This document shows positions 54,724-63,879 of a DNA stretch of 64,000 nucleotides, piece by piece; within the stretch, counting starts at the first letter, position 1, and every line of letters begins with the position of its first letter. The stretch is from NCBI GenBank assembly GCA_016868815.1, contig VGFQ01000002.1, forward strand, positions 1-64,000, given 5' to 3'. The translations under genes and the position numbers were made by a program. Below the pieces are notes generated by a model. The model had not been told where the DNA came from. It did not search any database and worked only from the letters and a program-made list of their open reading frames with translations. Source of the DNA: Bacteroidota bacterium. GTDB taxonomy: Bacteria; Bacteroidota; Bacteroidia; Chitinophagales; Chitinophagaceae.

Positions 54724-56082
54724 ATGACCAAGGACCATCGCACCGACTTCAAAAAGATCCTCATCGCCAACCGCGGGGAGATCGCACTTCGTGTGATCCG
54801 CACCTGCCGTGAGATGGGCATCAAAACGGTTGCCGTCTACTCTACGGCCGACAAAGACAGCTTGCACGTGAAATTTGCCGATGAGGCTGTCTGTATTGGA
54901 CGCCCCTCCAGCAGTGAATCCTACCTGAACATTGCTCATCTCATGGCAGCCGCTGAGATCACCAATGCCGACGCCATCCATCCCGGCTATGGGTTTCTGG
55001 CAGAAAATGCACGTTTTTCAGAGATCTGCGGCGATTCCGGCATTAAGTTTATTGGGCCTACCCCCGATCAGATACGCGCCATGGGTGATAAAATCACGGC
55101 CAAAGAGACTATGATCCGGGCAGGGGTGCCTGTGGTTCCCGGCAGTGGGGGTCTTCTGGAGAGCGTTGACCAGGCCAAAGGGATGGCCCAGGAGATTGGC
55201 TATCCCATCATTCTGAAGGCCACTGCCGGCGGCGGTGGTAAAGGAATGCGCGTCGTCTGGGAGGAGTCCGACCTGGAACGGGCCTATGATACTGCAAAGG
55301 CAGAGGCTGCCGCCTCTTTTAAGAACGACGGCATCTACATGGAGAAGTTCGTCGAAGAACCAAGGCATATTGAAATCCAGGTGGCTGGGGATCGCTATGG
55401 GACGGTCTCCCATCTGAGTGAGCGCGACTGCTCCATCCAGCGTCGTCACCAGAAATTGGTAGAAGAGTCACCCTCCCCCTTCATGACAGATGAGCTGAGG
55501 GAACGTATGGGAGCGGCTGCCGTCAAAGCCGCCGCCGCTATTAACTACGAGAGCGTTGGGACGATAGAGTTCCTGGTCGACAAGCACCGGAACTTCTATT
55601 TCATGGAAATGAACACTCGCATCCAGGTGGAACACTGCGTAACGGAGGAAGTGACCAACTTCGACCTGATCAAAGAACAAATCAAAATTGCTGCCGGAGA
55701 GCCTATCTCCGGGAATAACTACTTTCCATCGATGCATGCCATCGAATGCCGGATCAATGCAGAAGACCCATACAACGACTTCCGTCCCAGCCCCGGACGC
55801 ATCACCGTCCTCCACACCCCTGGCGGGCATGGCATACGTGTCGACTCACACGTCTATGCCGGGTATATTATCCCTCCCTTCTACGACTCCATGATCGCCA
55901 AGATCATTGCCGTGGCTCGCACCCGGGAGGAAGCTATCAACACCATGAGCAGAGCCCTCAGTGAATATGTAATCGAAGGCGTGAAGACCACCATCCCCTT
56001 TCATCAGCAGCTAATGCGGCACGACGACTTCTGCAAAGGACATTTCACAACCAAATTCATGGATGGTTTTCGGATGGTATGA
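54724..56082 (+). CDS. accC: acetyl-CoA carboxylase biotin carboxylase subunit
   Basis: ATP-grasp enzyme that carboxylates biotin on AccB. Seen: [48 protein letters not shown] (ATP loop), [16 protein letters not shown] and [14 protein letters not shown] with catalytic residues. The 452-residue length is standard. It is the last gene of the efp-accB-accC run and is followed by a strong bidirectional terminator shared with the convergent glnN. Confidence 0.96.
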   Translation: MTKDHRTDFKKILIANRGEIALRVIRTCREMGIKTVAVYSTADKDSLHVKFADEAVCIGRPSSSESYLNIAHLMAAAEITNADAIHPGYGFLAENARFSEICGDSGIKFIGPTPDQIRAMGDKITAKETMIRAGVPVVPGSGGLLESVDQAKGMAQEIGYPIILKATAGGGGKGMRVVWEESDLERAYDTAKAEAAASFKNDGIYMEKFVEEPRHIEIQVAGDRYGTVSHLSERDCSIQRRHQKLVEESPSPFMTDELRERMGAAAVKAAAAINYESVGTIEFLVDKHRNFYFMEMNTRIQVEHCVTEEVTNFDLIKEQIKIAAGEPISGNNYFPSMHAIECRINAEDPYNDFRPSPGRITVLHTPGGHGIRVDSHVYAGYIIPPFYDSMIAKIIAVARTREEAINTMSRALSEYVIEGVKTTIPFHQQLMRHDDFCKGHFTTKFMDGFRMV

Positions 56083-56119
56083 TGCCGGATGGGTTGATCT
56101 CCTTTCTGACATAAAATAT

Positions 56120-56148
56120 TAAGAGCGGCCTCGATGGGGCCGCTCTTA
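56120..56148. terminator. bidirectional intrinsic terminator between accC and glnN
   Basis: Perfect 11-base stem TAAGAGCGGCC/GGCCGCTCTTA with a 7-base loop between convergent genes. The tails are AT-rich on the left and weaker on the right. Confidence 0.8.
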
Positions 56149-56177
56149 TACTGTGCAGTCATAGGGGAATCCCGGGA

Positions 56178-58370
56178 TCAGCGCAGGAACAAGATTTCCC
56201 GATATTTAGGGAGTTCCCACTGGGAATCATCGACCAGCAGTTCCAACTTGTCGACATGGTAGCGGATTTCGTCGAAGAGCGGCTTGACCTTATCACAATA
56301 GGCAACGGCCTTGTCGCGAGAGTGCGTCAGACTATTGGCCTGCTTGCGGGCTTCGGTCATATTGGCTGCGAGCGCCTGTACCTGCTGGATATGTTCGGAA
56401 ATCTCCACCAGCACGTTTTGCTGTGCTTTGTAGGCGGACTCCGGAAGTCCCAACTCCTTCAGCCCCTTGATATTGGTGATGAGTACGTTCTGGTAACGGA
56501 TGGATGCCGGTAGTATGTGGTTTCCGGAGAGGTCTCCGATGACACGCCCTTCGATCTGTACCGTCTTGATATATTTCTCCAGTTCGATCTCATGGCGGGC
56601 CTCGAGTTCGCTGTGGGAGTATACTTTATGTTTTTCAAACAGGTGTTTGGCCTTATCAGTCACCATCGGGTCGAGGGCCACGGGTGTGGTCTTTAGATTT
56701 GGTAGCTCTCTACGTGCTGCCTCCTGCTGCCATTCGTCGCTGTAGCCATCGCCTTCGAACAGCACTTTTTTGCTGTCTTTGATATACTGCTTGATGACTT
56801 GCATGATGGCTACATCCTTCTTATCGCCTTTCTCAATGTGGCCATCAACTTCTTTCTTGAAGTTGCTGAGCGTTTCCGCCATGATGGTGTTGAGGATCGT
56901 CATACAGCTGGCACAATTGGCCGAAGAGCCTACGGCACGAAATTCGAATTTATTGCCTGTGAAGGCAAAGGGTGAGGTTCGGTTGCGGTCCGTATTATCC
57001 AATAGCAGCTCGGGGATGCTCTTATGGATGTCGAGTTTGAGCATCACTTCATCCTGCTCATCGAACTTGTCGCTAACGCGGCTCTCGATTTCGGAGAGGG
57101 CTTTTGTCAGGAAATGTCCGATATAGGCAGAGATGATGGCGGGGGGCGCCTCATTGGCTCCCAGGCGATGGTCGTTGCCGGCTGAGGCGACTGCGGCACG
57201 CATCAGGTCGGAATGGTCGTGCACGGCTTTGATCGTGTTGACGAAGAAGGCCAGAAACATGAGGTTGGTCTTCGGCGTACGCCCCGGTGCCAGCAGGTTG
57301 ATGCCCGTATCGGTGGCCATGCTCCAGTTGTTATGCTTGCCGCTGCCGTTGATGCCGGCGAAGGGTTTCTCGTGCAGCAGGACTTTCAGCCGGTGGCGCT
57401 TGGCGACCCGACTCATGAGATCCATCAACAGCGTATTGTGATCTACTGCCAGGTTCAGCTCTTCGAAGATGGGGGCGCACTCAAACTGGGCGGGCGCCAC
57501 TTCATTGTGCCGGGTCCGCAGCGGGATGCCGAGGCGGTATGCCTCGTATTCGAAGTCGCGCATGAAGGCATAGACGCGCTCGGGGATAGAGCCGAAGTAG
57601 TGATCTTCCATCTGCTGCCCTTTGGCTGGCGTATGGCCAAAGACGGTCCGTCCCGTCATCACAAGGTCGGGGCGGGCATTGGCGAGCCCCTCATCGACCA
57701 CAAAATATTCTTGCTCCCATCCCAGGGTGGCAGTCACCTTTCCGACGTTGCGGTCGAAATAATGGCAAACATCCACTGCTGCTCGATTCAAGGCCTCGAT
57801 GGATTTGAGGAGGGGAGCTTTGTAGTCCAGCGACTCTCCCGTGTATGATACGAAGATGGTAGGAATGCAGAGGGTCATGCCCTGCCCTATGTGCATGATG
57901 AAGGCAGGAGATGTCGGGTCCCAAGCTGTATATCCCCGAGCTTCGAAGGTGGCGCGTAGCCCACCGCTGGGGAAAGAGGACGCGTCTGGCTCCTGCTGGA
58001 CCAAGGCATCACCGTCGAACTGCTCCAATGGGGTACCGTCTCCTTTGAGAGTGAAGAAGGAGTCGTGCTTCTCGGCCGAAGAACCTGTCAGTGGCTGAAA
58101 CCAGTGCGTATAGTGCGTAACGCCTTTCGACTCAGCCCATTGGCGCATGCCGGCTGAAATTTGTGCGGCCATGGTCCGGTCAATTTTATGCCCGGATTTG
58201 ATGGATGCCAACAGGCTCTTGTAAGCCTCGTCGCTCAGAAAGTCGCGTGCGGTCTTTAACGTGAAGACGTTTTCTCCGAAAAGTGCCGTGACCTTGCCTA
58301 CTCCGTCTACACTATAAAACGTATCGCCTGATGTGAGGTGATCGATGGCCTTGAAACGTAAAGATTGCAT
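56178..58370 (-). CDS. glnN: glutamine synthetase type III
   Basis: Large dodecameric glutamine synthetase that assimilates ammonium, in the form typical of Bacteroidota, about 730 residues. Seen: TFYSVDGVGKVTALFGENVF, GWEQEYFVVDE (metal-binding Glu), VAPAQFECAPIFEELN, GSGKHNNWS, NDHRLGANEAPPAIISAYIG and NRTSPFAFTGNKFEFRAVGSSANC. The ATG at 58370 is used instead of a TTG at 58394. The 310-base upstream spacer (58371-58680) may hold the nitrogen-control region, but no recognised site was found. Confidence 0.95.
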   Translation of the reverse strand: MQSLRFKAIDHLTSGDTFYSVDGVGKVTALFGENVFTLKTARDFLSDEAYKSLLASIKSGHKIDRTMAAQISAGMRQWAESKGVTHYTHWFQPLTGSSAEKHDSFFTLKGDGTPLEQFDGDALVQQEPDASSFPSGGLRATFEARGYTAWDPTSPAFIMHIGQGMTLCIPTIFVSYTGESLDYKAPLLKSIEALNRAAVDVCHYFDRNVGKVTATLGWEQEYFVVDEGLANARPDLVMTGRTVFGHTPAKGQQMEDHYFGSIPERVYAFMRDFEYEAYRLGIPLRTRHNEVAPAQFECAPIFEELNLAVDHNTLLMDLMSRVAKRHRLKVLLHEKPFAGINGSGKHNNWSMATDTGINLLAPGRTPKTNLMFLAFFVNTIKAVHDHSDLMRAAVASAGNDHRLGANEAPPAIISAYIGHFLTKALSEIESRVSDKFDEQDEVMLKLDIHKSIPELLLDNTDRNRTSPFAFTGNKFEFRAVGSSANCASCMTILNTIMAETLSNFKKEVDGHIEKGDKKDVAIMQVIKQYIKDSKKVLFEGDGYSDEWQQEAARRELPNLKTTPVALDPMVTDKAKHLFEKHKVYSHSELEARHEIELEKYIKTVQIEGRVIGDLSGNHILPASIRYQNVLITNIKGLKELGLPESAYKAQQNVLVEISEHIQQVQALAANMTEARKQANSLTHSRDKAVAYCDKVKPLFDEIRYHVDKLELLVDDSQWELPKYREILFLR

Positions 58371-58657
58371 GTGTTGGTTGGGTTTAGAAAACAAAAATGT
58401 GGATTTTTAGAGAAAAAGTATTCATTCCTCTAGGTTTGGGGATAAAAAAGCCTTTACTGTGTGCCAAAAAAAAGGTTTATCGATCGATTTATTCTTGTCC
58501 ATGCCATGTTTCACAGTTATGAATTATATAGTGAAAAATGTCATATGATAAATTTTGACAAGTAACCCCCACTGCATTGCACATTCTTGCACACAACATA
58601 GACAGCGGTTCCGCATCCACGGGAAGGTCTTGAATCGGCAGGCATTGTCGCCGCGCC
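58371..58657. other. AT-rich intergenic region between divergent glnN and purL
   Basis: Divergent control region, clearly AT-richer than the genes on both sides, with A- and T-runs. I see no open reading frame longer than about 15 codons and no RNA gene; a purine or PII-linked site could be present but is not recognisable. Confidence 0.4.
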
Positions 58658-58665
58658 TATCTTTG
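58658..58665 (+). promoter_or_regulatory. putative -7 element of purL
   Basis: TATCTTTG matches TAnnTTTG and ends 15 bases before the purL ATG. The nearest TTG is 25 bases upstream, slightly beyond the usual spacing. It may also drive the downstream hldD and RiPP-like genes. Confidence 0.45.
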
Positions 58666-58680
58666 CCGATATTTTGATTC

Positions 58681-60894
58681 ATGGAAACGACTGTTGACAC
58701 AGCGGCACAGCTTGGTCTGCGGCCTGAAGAGTTTGATCAGATTAGGGAGACCCTCGGGAGAAACCCCAATTTCACAGAATTGGCGGCCTTTTCAGTGATG
58801 TGGAGCGAGCATTGCAGCTATAAAAACTCGATCCGCTGGCTTAAAACGCTCCCGCGCGACGGTGGCCGTTTGCTGGTGGCCGCCGGAGAGGAGAATGCTG
58901 GTCTGGCCGACATCGGCGATGGACTGGGCGTCGTGTTCAAGATTGAATCCCACAACCACCCCTCCGCCATTGAACCCTTTCAGGGGGCCGCCACCGGCGT
59001 GGGAGGCATCCATCGCGATATATTCACCATGGGGGCGCGTCCCATTGCAGCGTTGAATTCGCTGCGCTTCGGCGACTTATCGGACCCCAAGACCCGCCAT
59101 CTGTTGCGGGGTGTCGTCCAGGGCATAGGGCATTATGGCAACTGCTTCGGCGTACCGACGGTAGGTGGCGAAGTGTATTTCGAGTCTTGCTATCATACCA
59201 ACCCGCTGGTCAATGCCATGAGCGTCGGGATTGTCGAGTTGGGGAAGACCGTCAGCGCAACGGCAGAAGGCATTGGCAACCCCGTCTTCATCGTTGGATC
59301 AGCTACCGGTAAAGACGGCATAGGCGGTGCCTCATTTGCCTCTGCAGACATTACGGAAGACAGTGCACAGGACCTGCCAGCCGTGCAAGTAGGAGATCCC
59401 TTCCAGGAGAAGAAACTGCTCGAGGCGTGCCTGGAAGTCATTCCTACTGGTGCACTGGCAGGTATGCAAGACATGGGAGCCGCCGGCATTATCTGCTCAA
59501 CGGCGGAGACGAGTGCTAAGGGCCACGTCGGCATGCGCATCGACCTAGAAAAGGTGCCCACACGCCAACAGCACATGAAAGCCTGGGAGCTCTTGCTGAG
59601 TGAGAGCCAGGAACGGATGTTGATGATCGTCGATAAAGGAAGAGAGGAAGATGTCCTCCGCATCTTTGCCAAATGGGACCTGCCCTGCTCGGAGATCGGG
59701 ACCGTGACGGACGACGGCTTGCTGCGTTTCTACATGAACGGTGTGGAAGAGGCCGTCATCCCCGCTGAGAGCCTGGTGCTTGGAGGGGGCGCCCCAGTTT
59801 ACGAACGAGCCTATCAAGAGCCGGCCTACCTGCAAGCGGTGCGCGACTTCAGCCCCAGTAGCGTGACGGTGCCGGCCGACCTAAAGGCCGTGGCCACCTT
59901 CCTTGCGTCCTTGCCCAACATCGCCAGCAAGCGATGGATCTATCAGCAATATGACAGCATGGTAGGAACGGCTAATGCCACGACCAATCACCCTTCCGAC
60001 GCCCCAGTCGTTTGGGTCAAAGGAACCTCCAAAGGACTTGCCATGACGACCGACTGTAACAGCCGGTATGTCTATGCCGATCCATATAAAGGAACGATGA
60101 TCGCCGTCTTCGAGGCAGCCCGCAACATTGTATGCAGCGGTGGCCAGCCCCTGGGCGTAACCAACTGTCTGAACTTTGGCAACCCCTACGACCCAGGCGT
60201 ATATTATCAGTTTGTACATGCGATACAAGGTATGGGCGAAGCCTGCCGCCTATTGGGGACTCCGGTCACAGGAGGGAATGTCAGTTTTTACAATCAGCAT
60301 CCTGAAGGCGCTGTCTATCCTACCCCAACCATCGGCATGGTCGGACTGCTGGAAAATATCCAACAGCGGATGGGGCTGGCATTCCAGTCTCCCGGCGATG
60401 CCATCTATCTGTTAGGAGAGGTCACAGACGACATCAGTTCTTCCGAATACCTGCACAAATGGCATCGGGTCGAACATTCCCCTGCACCCTATTTCGACCC
60501 GGCGGCCGCCCTCGCGCTGCATCAGGCGCTGTCGTCCCTGATACGCGATCAGCTCATACAGTCTGCCCATGACCTCAGCGAAGGCGGACTCTTTATTTCC
60601 CTGCTTGAAAGCGCGATGTCGGGCAGCCGGGGGTTTTCGGCCTCGCGACCTTCGGCAGGTCCAAGGGCCGATGCCTATTGGTTCGGGGAATCCCAGGGAC
60701 GTGTGGTCGTCTCGGTGATGCCAACTGACGTCGACGCCTTTGAGGCGGCAGTTCGCCATGGACATCTGCCATGCCTGCGCATCGGGGAAGTGACGGCCGG
60801 TGCACTCCGGGTAGATGGATCCGACTGGGGGGATATCTCCGCATGGCAAAAGCACTACGACGAGGCCATCGGATTGCAGATGGCTGCCTTGTAA
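58681..60894 (+). CDS. purL: phosphoribosylformylglycinamidine synthase, PurL subunit
   Basis: Purine biosynthesis enzyme (FGAM synthetase, small PurL form needing PurQ and PurS), 737 residues. Seen: [82 protein letters not shown] and [15 protein letters not shown]. Neither purQ nor purS is adjacent. hldD begins 10 bases after the stop, so the genes to the right may be co-transcribed with purL. Confidence 0.96.
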   Translation: METTVDTAAQLGLRPEEFDQIRETLGRNPNFTELAAFSVMWSEHCSYKNSIRWLKTLPRDGGRLLVAAGEENAGLADIGDGLGVVFKIESHNHPSAIEPFQGAATGVGGIHRDIFTMGARPIAALNSLRFGDLSDPKTRHLLRGVVQGIGHYGNCFGVPTVGGEVYFESCYHTNPLVNAMSVGIVELGKTVSATAEGIGNPVFIVGSATGKDGIGGASFASADITEDSAQDLPAVQVGDPFQEKKLLEACLEVIPTGALAGMQDMGAAGIICSTAETSAKGHVGMRIDLEKVPTRQQHMKAWELLLSESQERMLMIVDKGREEDVLRIFAKWDLPCSEIGTVTDDGLLRFYMNGVEEAVIPAESLVLGGGAPVYERAYQEPAYLQAVRDFSPSSVTVPADLKAVATFLASLPNIASKRWIYQQYDSMVGTANATTNHPSDAPVVWVKGTSKGLAMTTDCNSRYVYADPYKGTMIAVFEAARNIVCSGGQPLGVTNCLNFGNPYDPGVYYQFVHAIQGMGEACRLLGTPVTGGNVSFYNQHPEGAVYPTPTIGMVGLLENIQQRMGLAFQSPGDAIYLLGEVTDDISSSEYLHKWHRVEHSPAPYFDPAAALALHQALSSLIRDQLIQSAHDLSEGGLFISLLESAMSGSRGFSASRPSAGPRADAYWFGESQGRVVVSVMPTDVDAFEAAVRHGHLPCLRIGEVTAGALRVDGSDWGDISAWQKHYDEAIGLQMAAL

Positions 60895-60904
60895 ACACCA
60901 GCAC

Positions 60905-61933
60905 ATGGAAGTCGATTCGCAGAGACTGAATGCTAGGCTACCTGAACGCAGCGGCCCCTATACGATTGTGACAGGGGCAGCCGGCTTTATTGGAAGCGCC
61001 TTAGCGAAGTATCTGAACACACTCGGGAGTCGCCAGCTGATCCTGGTGGATGCGTTCACCCGTGCAGACAAGCAACCCAACCTGGCCGGCATCGAATTTG
61101 CCTATAAACTAGATCGCGATCTGCTGTTTGCCTGGCTGGAGCTGGAGCGGCCATCCGTCTCGCATTTTTACCACCTCGGTGCCCGGACTGACACGACGGA
61201 GTTCGACTATCGCGTGCATGAGCGACTCAACCTCCACTATTCACAGCAGGCCTGGCAGTATTGCACCCAGCATGGTATCCCCCTTGTCTACGCCTCTTCG
61301 GCTGCCACGTATGGCGATGGTGCACTCGGCTATTCGGACCATCATGATATGCCCGAGAGGTTGCAGCCCTTAAACCCATATGGCGTTTCAAAAAACGAGT
61401 TCGACAAGTGGGCCCTGTGCCAGTCCTCACAGCCACCCCATTGGTTCGGCCTTAAGTTTTTCAATGTATACGGCCCCGGTGAATCCCACAAAGGGCGGAT
61501 GGCCAGCGTGGTCTTTCACGCCTTCCAGCAGATCCGTGCACGGGGCTTTGTAGAGCTGTTTTGTTCGCACCGTCCGGAATATCGTGATGGCTGGCAGTTG
61601 CGCGACTTCGTCCATGTCAGCGACGTGGTCGCAGTGTGCCAATGGCTGGCAGATCACCTGCCGGAATCAGGTCTCTACAACCTCGGGACAGGCCAAGCCC
61701 GCAGCTTTAATGACCTCGCCAAGGCCACTTTTGCAGGAATGGAATTGCCCCCAGACATTCGCTATATCGCTATGCCCGTAGACATTCGAGACAGGTATCA
61801 GTATTTCACGGAGGCTGACATGCAAAAGCTTCGACATGCCGGCTTCCCGCAGACATTCCGGACGCTGGAAGAAGGAGTCATGGACTACGTCCGGCATTCC
61901 CTGCTGCCCTCTACAACGCCCCACTCAACTTAG
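60905..61933 (+). CDS. hldD: ADP-L-glycero-D-manno-heptose-6-epimerase
   Basis: Final step of ADP-heptose synthesis for lipopolysaccharide. Rossmann motif GAAGFIGS (about residues 21-28), HLGARTDTTEFD (family-typical ARTDTT), YASSAATYG, YGVSKNEFD with the YxxxK pair, KFFNVYGPGESHKGRMASV and RDFVHVSDV match HldD. I chose the ATG at 60905, 10 bases after the purL stop; an upstream start would overlap purL. About 342 residues, a little longer than usual because of the N-terminus. A PqqD-like gene starts 10 bases after its stop. Confidence 0.9.
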   Translation: MEVDSQRLNARLPERSGPYTIVTGAAGFIGSALAKYLNTLGSRQLILVDAFTRADKQPNLAGIEFAYKLDRDLLFAWLELERPSVSHFYHLGARTDTTEFDYRVHERLNLHYSQQAWQYCTQHGIPLVYASSAATYGDGALGYSDHHDMPERLQPLNPYGVSKNEFDKWALCQSSQPPHWFGLKFFNVYGPGESHKGRMASVVFHAFQQIRARGFVELFCSHRPEYRDGWQLRDFVHVSDVVAVCQWLADHLPESGLYNLGTGQARSFNDLAKATFAGMELPPDIRYIAMPVDIRDRYQYFTEADMQKLRHAGFPQTFRTLEEGVMDYVRHSLLPSTTPHST

Positions 61934-61943
61934 ACAGACCTTC

Positions 61944-62225
61944 ATGGAGATTTTCCTCGATACAAGGCTTGTACGTGCCGAACAACGGTACCTCTCCAAT
62001 CGTGTGGGAGACGAGACCATCCTGCTCGACTTGCAGACAGGCGATTATATAGCACTCAACGACACCGCCGCCAGTATTTGGGAAAGGTTGCAACAGCCCC
62101 ACACCGTGCAGGAACTGTCAGCATCCCTTGGCCTGACCTTCGATGTAGCTCCTGACCAATGTCTGGCAGAGACGCTTGATTTTCTCCGCGGGATAGAAGC
62201 CCTTCATTTGCTGGCACCCGCCTGA
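61944..62225 (+). CDS. PqqD-family (RRE) protein, lasso-peptide B1-like
   Basis: Small protein (93 residues) with the PqqD/RiPP recognition element fold. An initial strand (VGDETILLDLQTGDYIALNDTAASIWERLQQP) is followed by a helix-rich tail (VQELSASLGLTFDVAPDQCLAETLDFLRGI). In RiPP pathways this element binds the precursor leader and hands it to the protease. The ATG at 61944 is chosen for its 10-base spacing from hldD and its match to family N-termini. It is followed by the B2-type gene after 11 bases, the usual B1-B2 order in lasso clusters. Confidence 0.85.
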   Translation: MEIFLDTRLVRAEQRYLSNRVGDETILLDLQTGDYIALNDTAASIWERLQQPHTVQELSASLGLTFDVAPDQCLAETLDFLRGIEALHLLAPA

Positions 62226-62236
62226 GCAGATACGGC

Positions 62237-62680
62237 ATGTCCATCCGGAAACGCATACGTACATACAATACATCCACGCAGCTGGACCGTCAGCTCTTTG
62301 CCCTCACCATGATTGCCTGTCCCTTTTTTCGGGTGGCCCTGCTGGCCATGCCCTTCTCAAGGGTACTGGCATGGCAGGGGGTGCCCGGGGAGGAAACTAC
62401 GGAGTTGCCCGACCCTGGCTCACTGGCCTATCGAAAGGCTATGCATGTGGCCTTGTTGCGTACAGCCCGCTACTTTCCATGGGCAGCCAACTGCTATGCG
62501 TTGTGCCTTGCGGGCAAGTTTCTTTTGCGCAAGCAAGGAATTTCCTCCACCCTTTATCTGGGTTTTTACAAGACCCCGGAAGGCTGCCATCAAGGGCATG
62601 CCTGGCTTCGGTCTCATGATACCTGGATTTCGGGTGGGGGGCAGCGGTATCTCTACTGCGTACATTCGTGCTATAGCTGA
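62237..62680 (+). CDS. lasso-peptide B2-type protein (transglutaminase-like fold)
   Basis: Predicted leader peptidase of a lasso-type RiPP, 147 residues, PF13471-like. The catalytic set appears as Cys86 (in AANCYALCLAGKFLLRKQG), His121 and Asp128 (in HQGHAWLRSHDTWISGG). The spacing of the Cys from LLRKQG matches the C..LLRRRG pattern of B2 proteins. The N-terminal helical part (residues 1-60) replaces the usual hydrophobic segment. With the PqqD-like gene immediately upstream and an asparagine-synthetase-like gene downstream, it completes a B1-B2-C set. Confidence 0.85.
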   Translation: MSIRKRIRTYNTSTQLDRQLFALTMIACPFFRVALLAMPFSRVLAWQGVPGEETTELPDPGSLAYRKAMHVALLRTARYFPWAANCYALCLAGKFLLRKQGISSTLYLGFYKTPEGCHQGHAWLRSHDTWISGGGQRYLYCVHSCYS

Positions 62681-62706
62681 AAAACCAACGACCAGCAGTA
62701 ATCGGC

Positions 62707-63858
62707 ATGGGGATCTGTCTACATATGATGGTAAAGAATGAAGCCCCCCGGTTGCCACAGCTCTTCGCGTCGCTTGGAACGATGGTAGATGCCTGTGTGG
62801 TGTCTGACACCGGCTCTACAGATGATACCATCGCCTGCATATGTTCATGGGCTGATCGTCTAGGAATACCCTGTCAGGTGGAGAACCATGCCTGGAAAAA
62901 TTTTGCGCATAACCGCAACCTCGCGTTGCAGGCTGCCTACAAAGCCCGGCGCGATGGCTTTCATGACTGCAGCTGGCTGATGGTCATCGATCCGGATGAG
63001 GTGTTGCAAGCGGAAGATCTAGCATGGAAGGCGGGCCTGATCCGTGGGGAGTCCTATTCATTGCATGTCCGCGCTGGCGGCACCTCAGTGTGCCGCCCTT
63101 TTCTGCTAGACATCACCGCTACGGAATGGCGTTGGCAGGGTCTTATCCACAACTGGGTGGAAAGCCTTCCGCCCGGTACACCATTTAGTTTTTTAGAGGG
63201 GGTCGCACTACAGTCCAGTGTATTTGTGGGTGCTAAGTCGCACGCCTACTGCTCACCTGTAGAGAAGGCCGAGGAAGACCGGCGGCTGCTTCTGGAGGAA
63301 TTATCCGGCTCGCCCTTGTCGATGCGTAATGCTCATCGATGGTTTCAGCTTGCCTATGTTTGCCAATTGGCGGGGCGACATCGAGAAGGGATGGAACGAT
63401 TGTCTTGCTTATGGGCATCTTCGGAGGTGCATCCTGAGATCCGTTATGCGTCCGCCATCCTGGCTTCTAAGTCCGTTCGTGCCACCAACGGTACGCATGA
63501 CGAAGCGTTATCTCTTCTTCATCAGGCTCGCTTATGGGAGCCTCATCGTTGGGAGGCATCCTATTATATTTCAGGCCTTATGCGGGAGGCTGGCGATGCT
63601 GCGGCAGCCCTGGAGGCCCTTCCGGCAGTCGGTCTGATGCCGCCCCGGCTGAACGGTATTTTCTGGATGGAGCACGACCTATACACCTGGAGGGTGTCTT
63701 ACGAGCGCGCCTTTTTGCTCTACCAGACGGGCCGGTGGCAAGAGGCTTCCAAGCTGGCGACCTCGCTTATGGAACGTTCCATTCTGCCACCTGCTGAAGC
63801 AGGATTCCTGCTTGCCTTGCTACAGCGGATAAGACAAGAGACCAGTACATCGAACTGA
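62707..63858 (+). CDS. GT2 glycosyltransferase with helical-repeat C-terminus (SunS-like layout)
   Basis: Cytosolic-looking glycosyltransferase of 383 residues. The GT-A domain shows LHMMVKNEAPRLPQLFASL (2-22), VSDTGSTDDT (32-41) and the metal site DPDE (95-98). The C-terminal part (about 205-380) consists of TPR-like helix pairs, e.g. WFQLAYVCQLAGRHREGMERL, SYYISGLMREAGDAAAALEAL and AFLLYQTGRWQEASKLA. GT2 plus TPR is the layout of peptide S/O-glycosyltransferases such as SunS, and also of some unrelated enzymes. Its place between B2 and the asparagine-synthetase-like gene suggests that a peptide is glycosylated. Confidence 0.8.
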   Translation: MGICLHMMVKNEAPRLPQLFASLGTMVDACVVSDTGSTDDTIACICSWADRLGIPCQVENHAWKNFAHNRNLALQAAYKARRDGFHDCSWLMVIDPDEVLQAEDLAWKAGLIRGESYSLHVRAGGTSVCRPFLLDITATEWRWQGLIHNWVESLPPGTPFSFLEGVALQSSVFVGAKSHAYCSPVEKAEEDRRLLLEELSGSPLSMRNAHRWFQLAYVCQLAGRHREGMERLSCLWASSEVHPEIRYASAILASKSVRATNGTHDEALSLLHQARLWEPHRWEASYYISGLMREAGDAAAALEALPAVGLMPPRLNGIFWMEHDLYTWRVSYERAFLLYQTGRWQEASKLATSLMERSILPPAEAGFLLALLQRIRQETSTSN

Positions 63859-63879
63859 TCGCTTCCAAGGCTTCTGCCT

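Noticed and set aside
60815-60904. Upstream in-frame start for hldD
   Set aside because: It would overlap the end of purL by 80 bases and add residues unlike the family; the ATG at 60905 fits the domain start.
58371-61943. Search for a lasso precursor upstream of the PqqD-like gene
   Set aside because: Gaps beside purL and hldD are 10 bases each, and the glnN-purL spacer holds only frames of up to about 15 codons, so no precursor can be named here.
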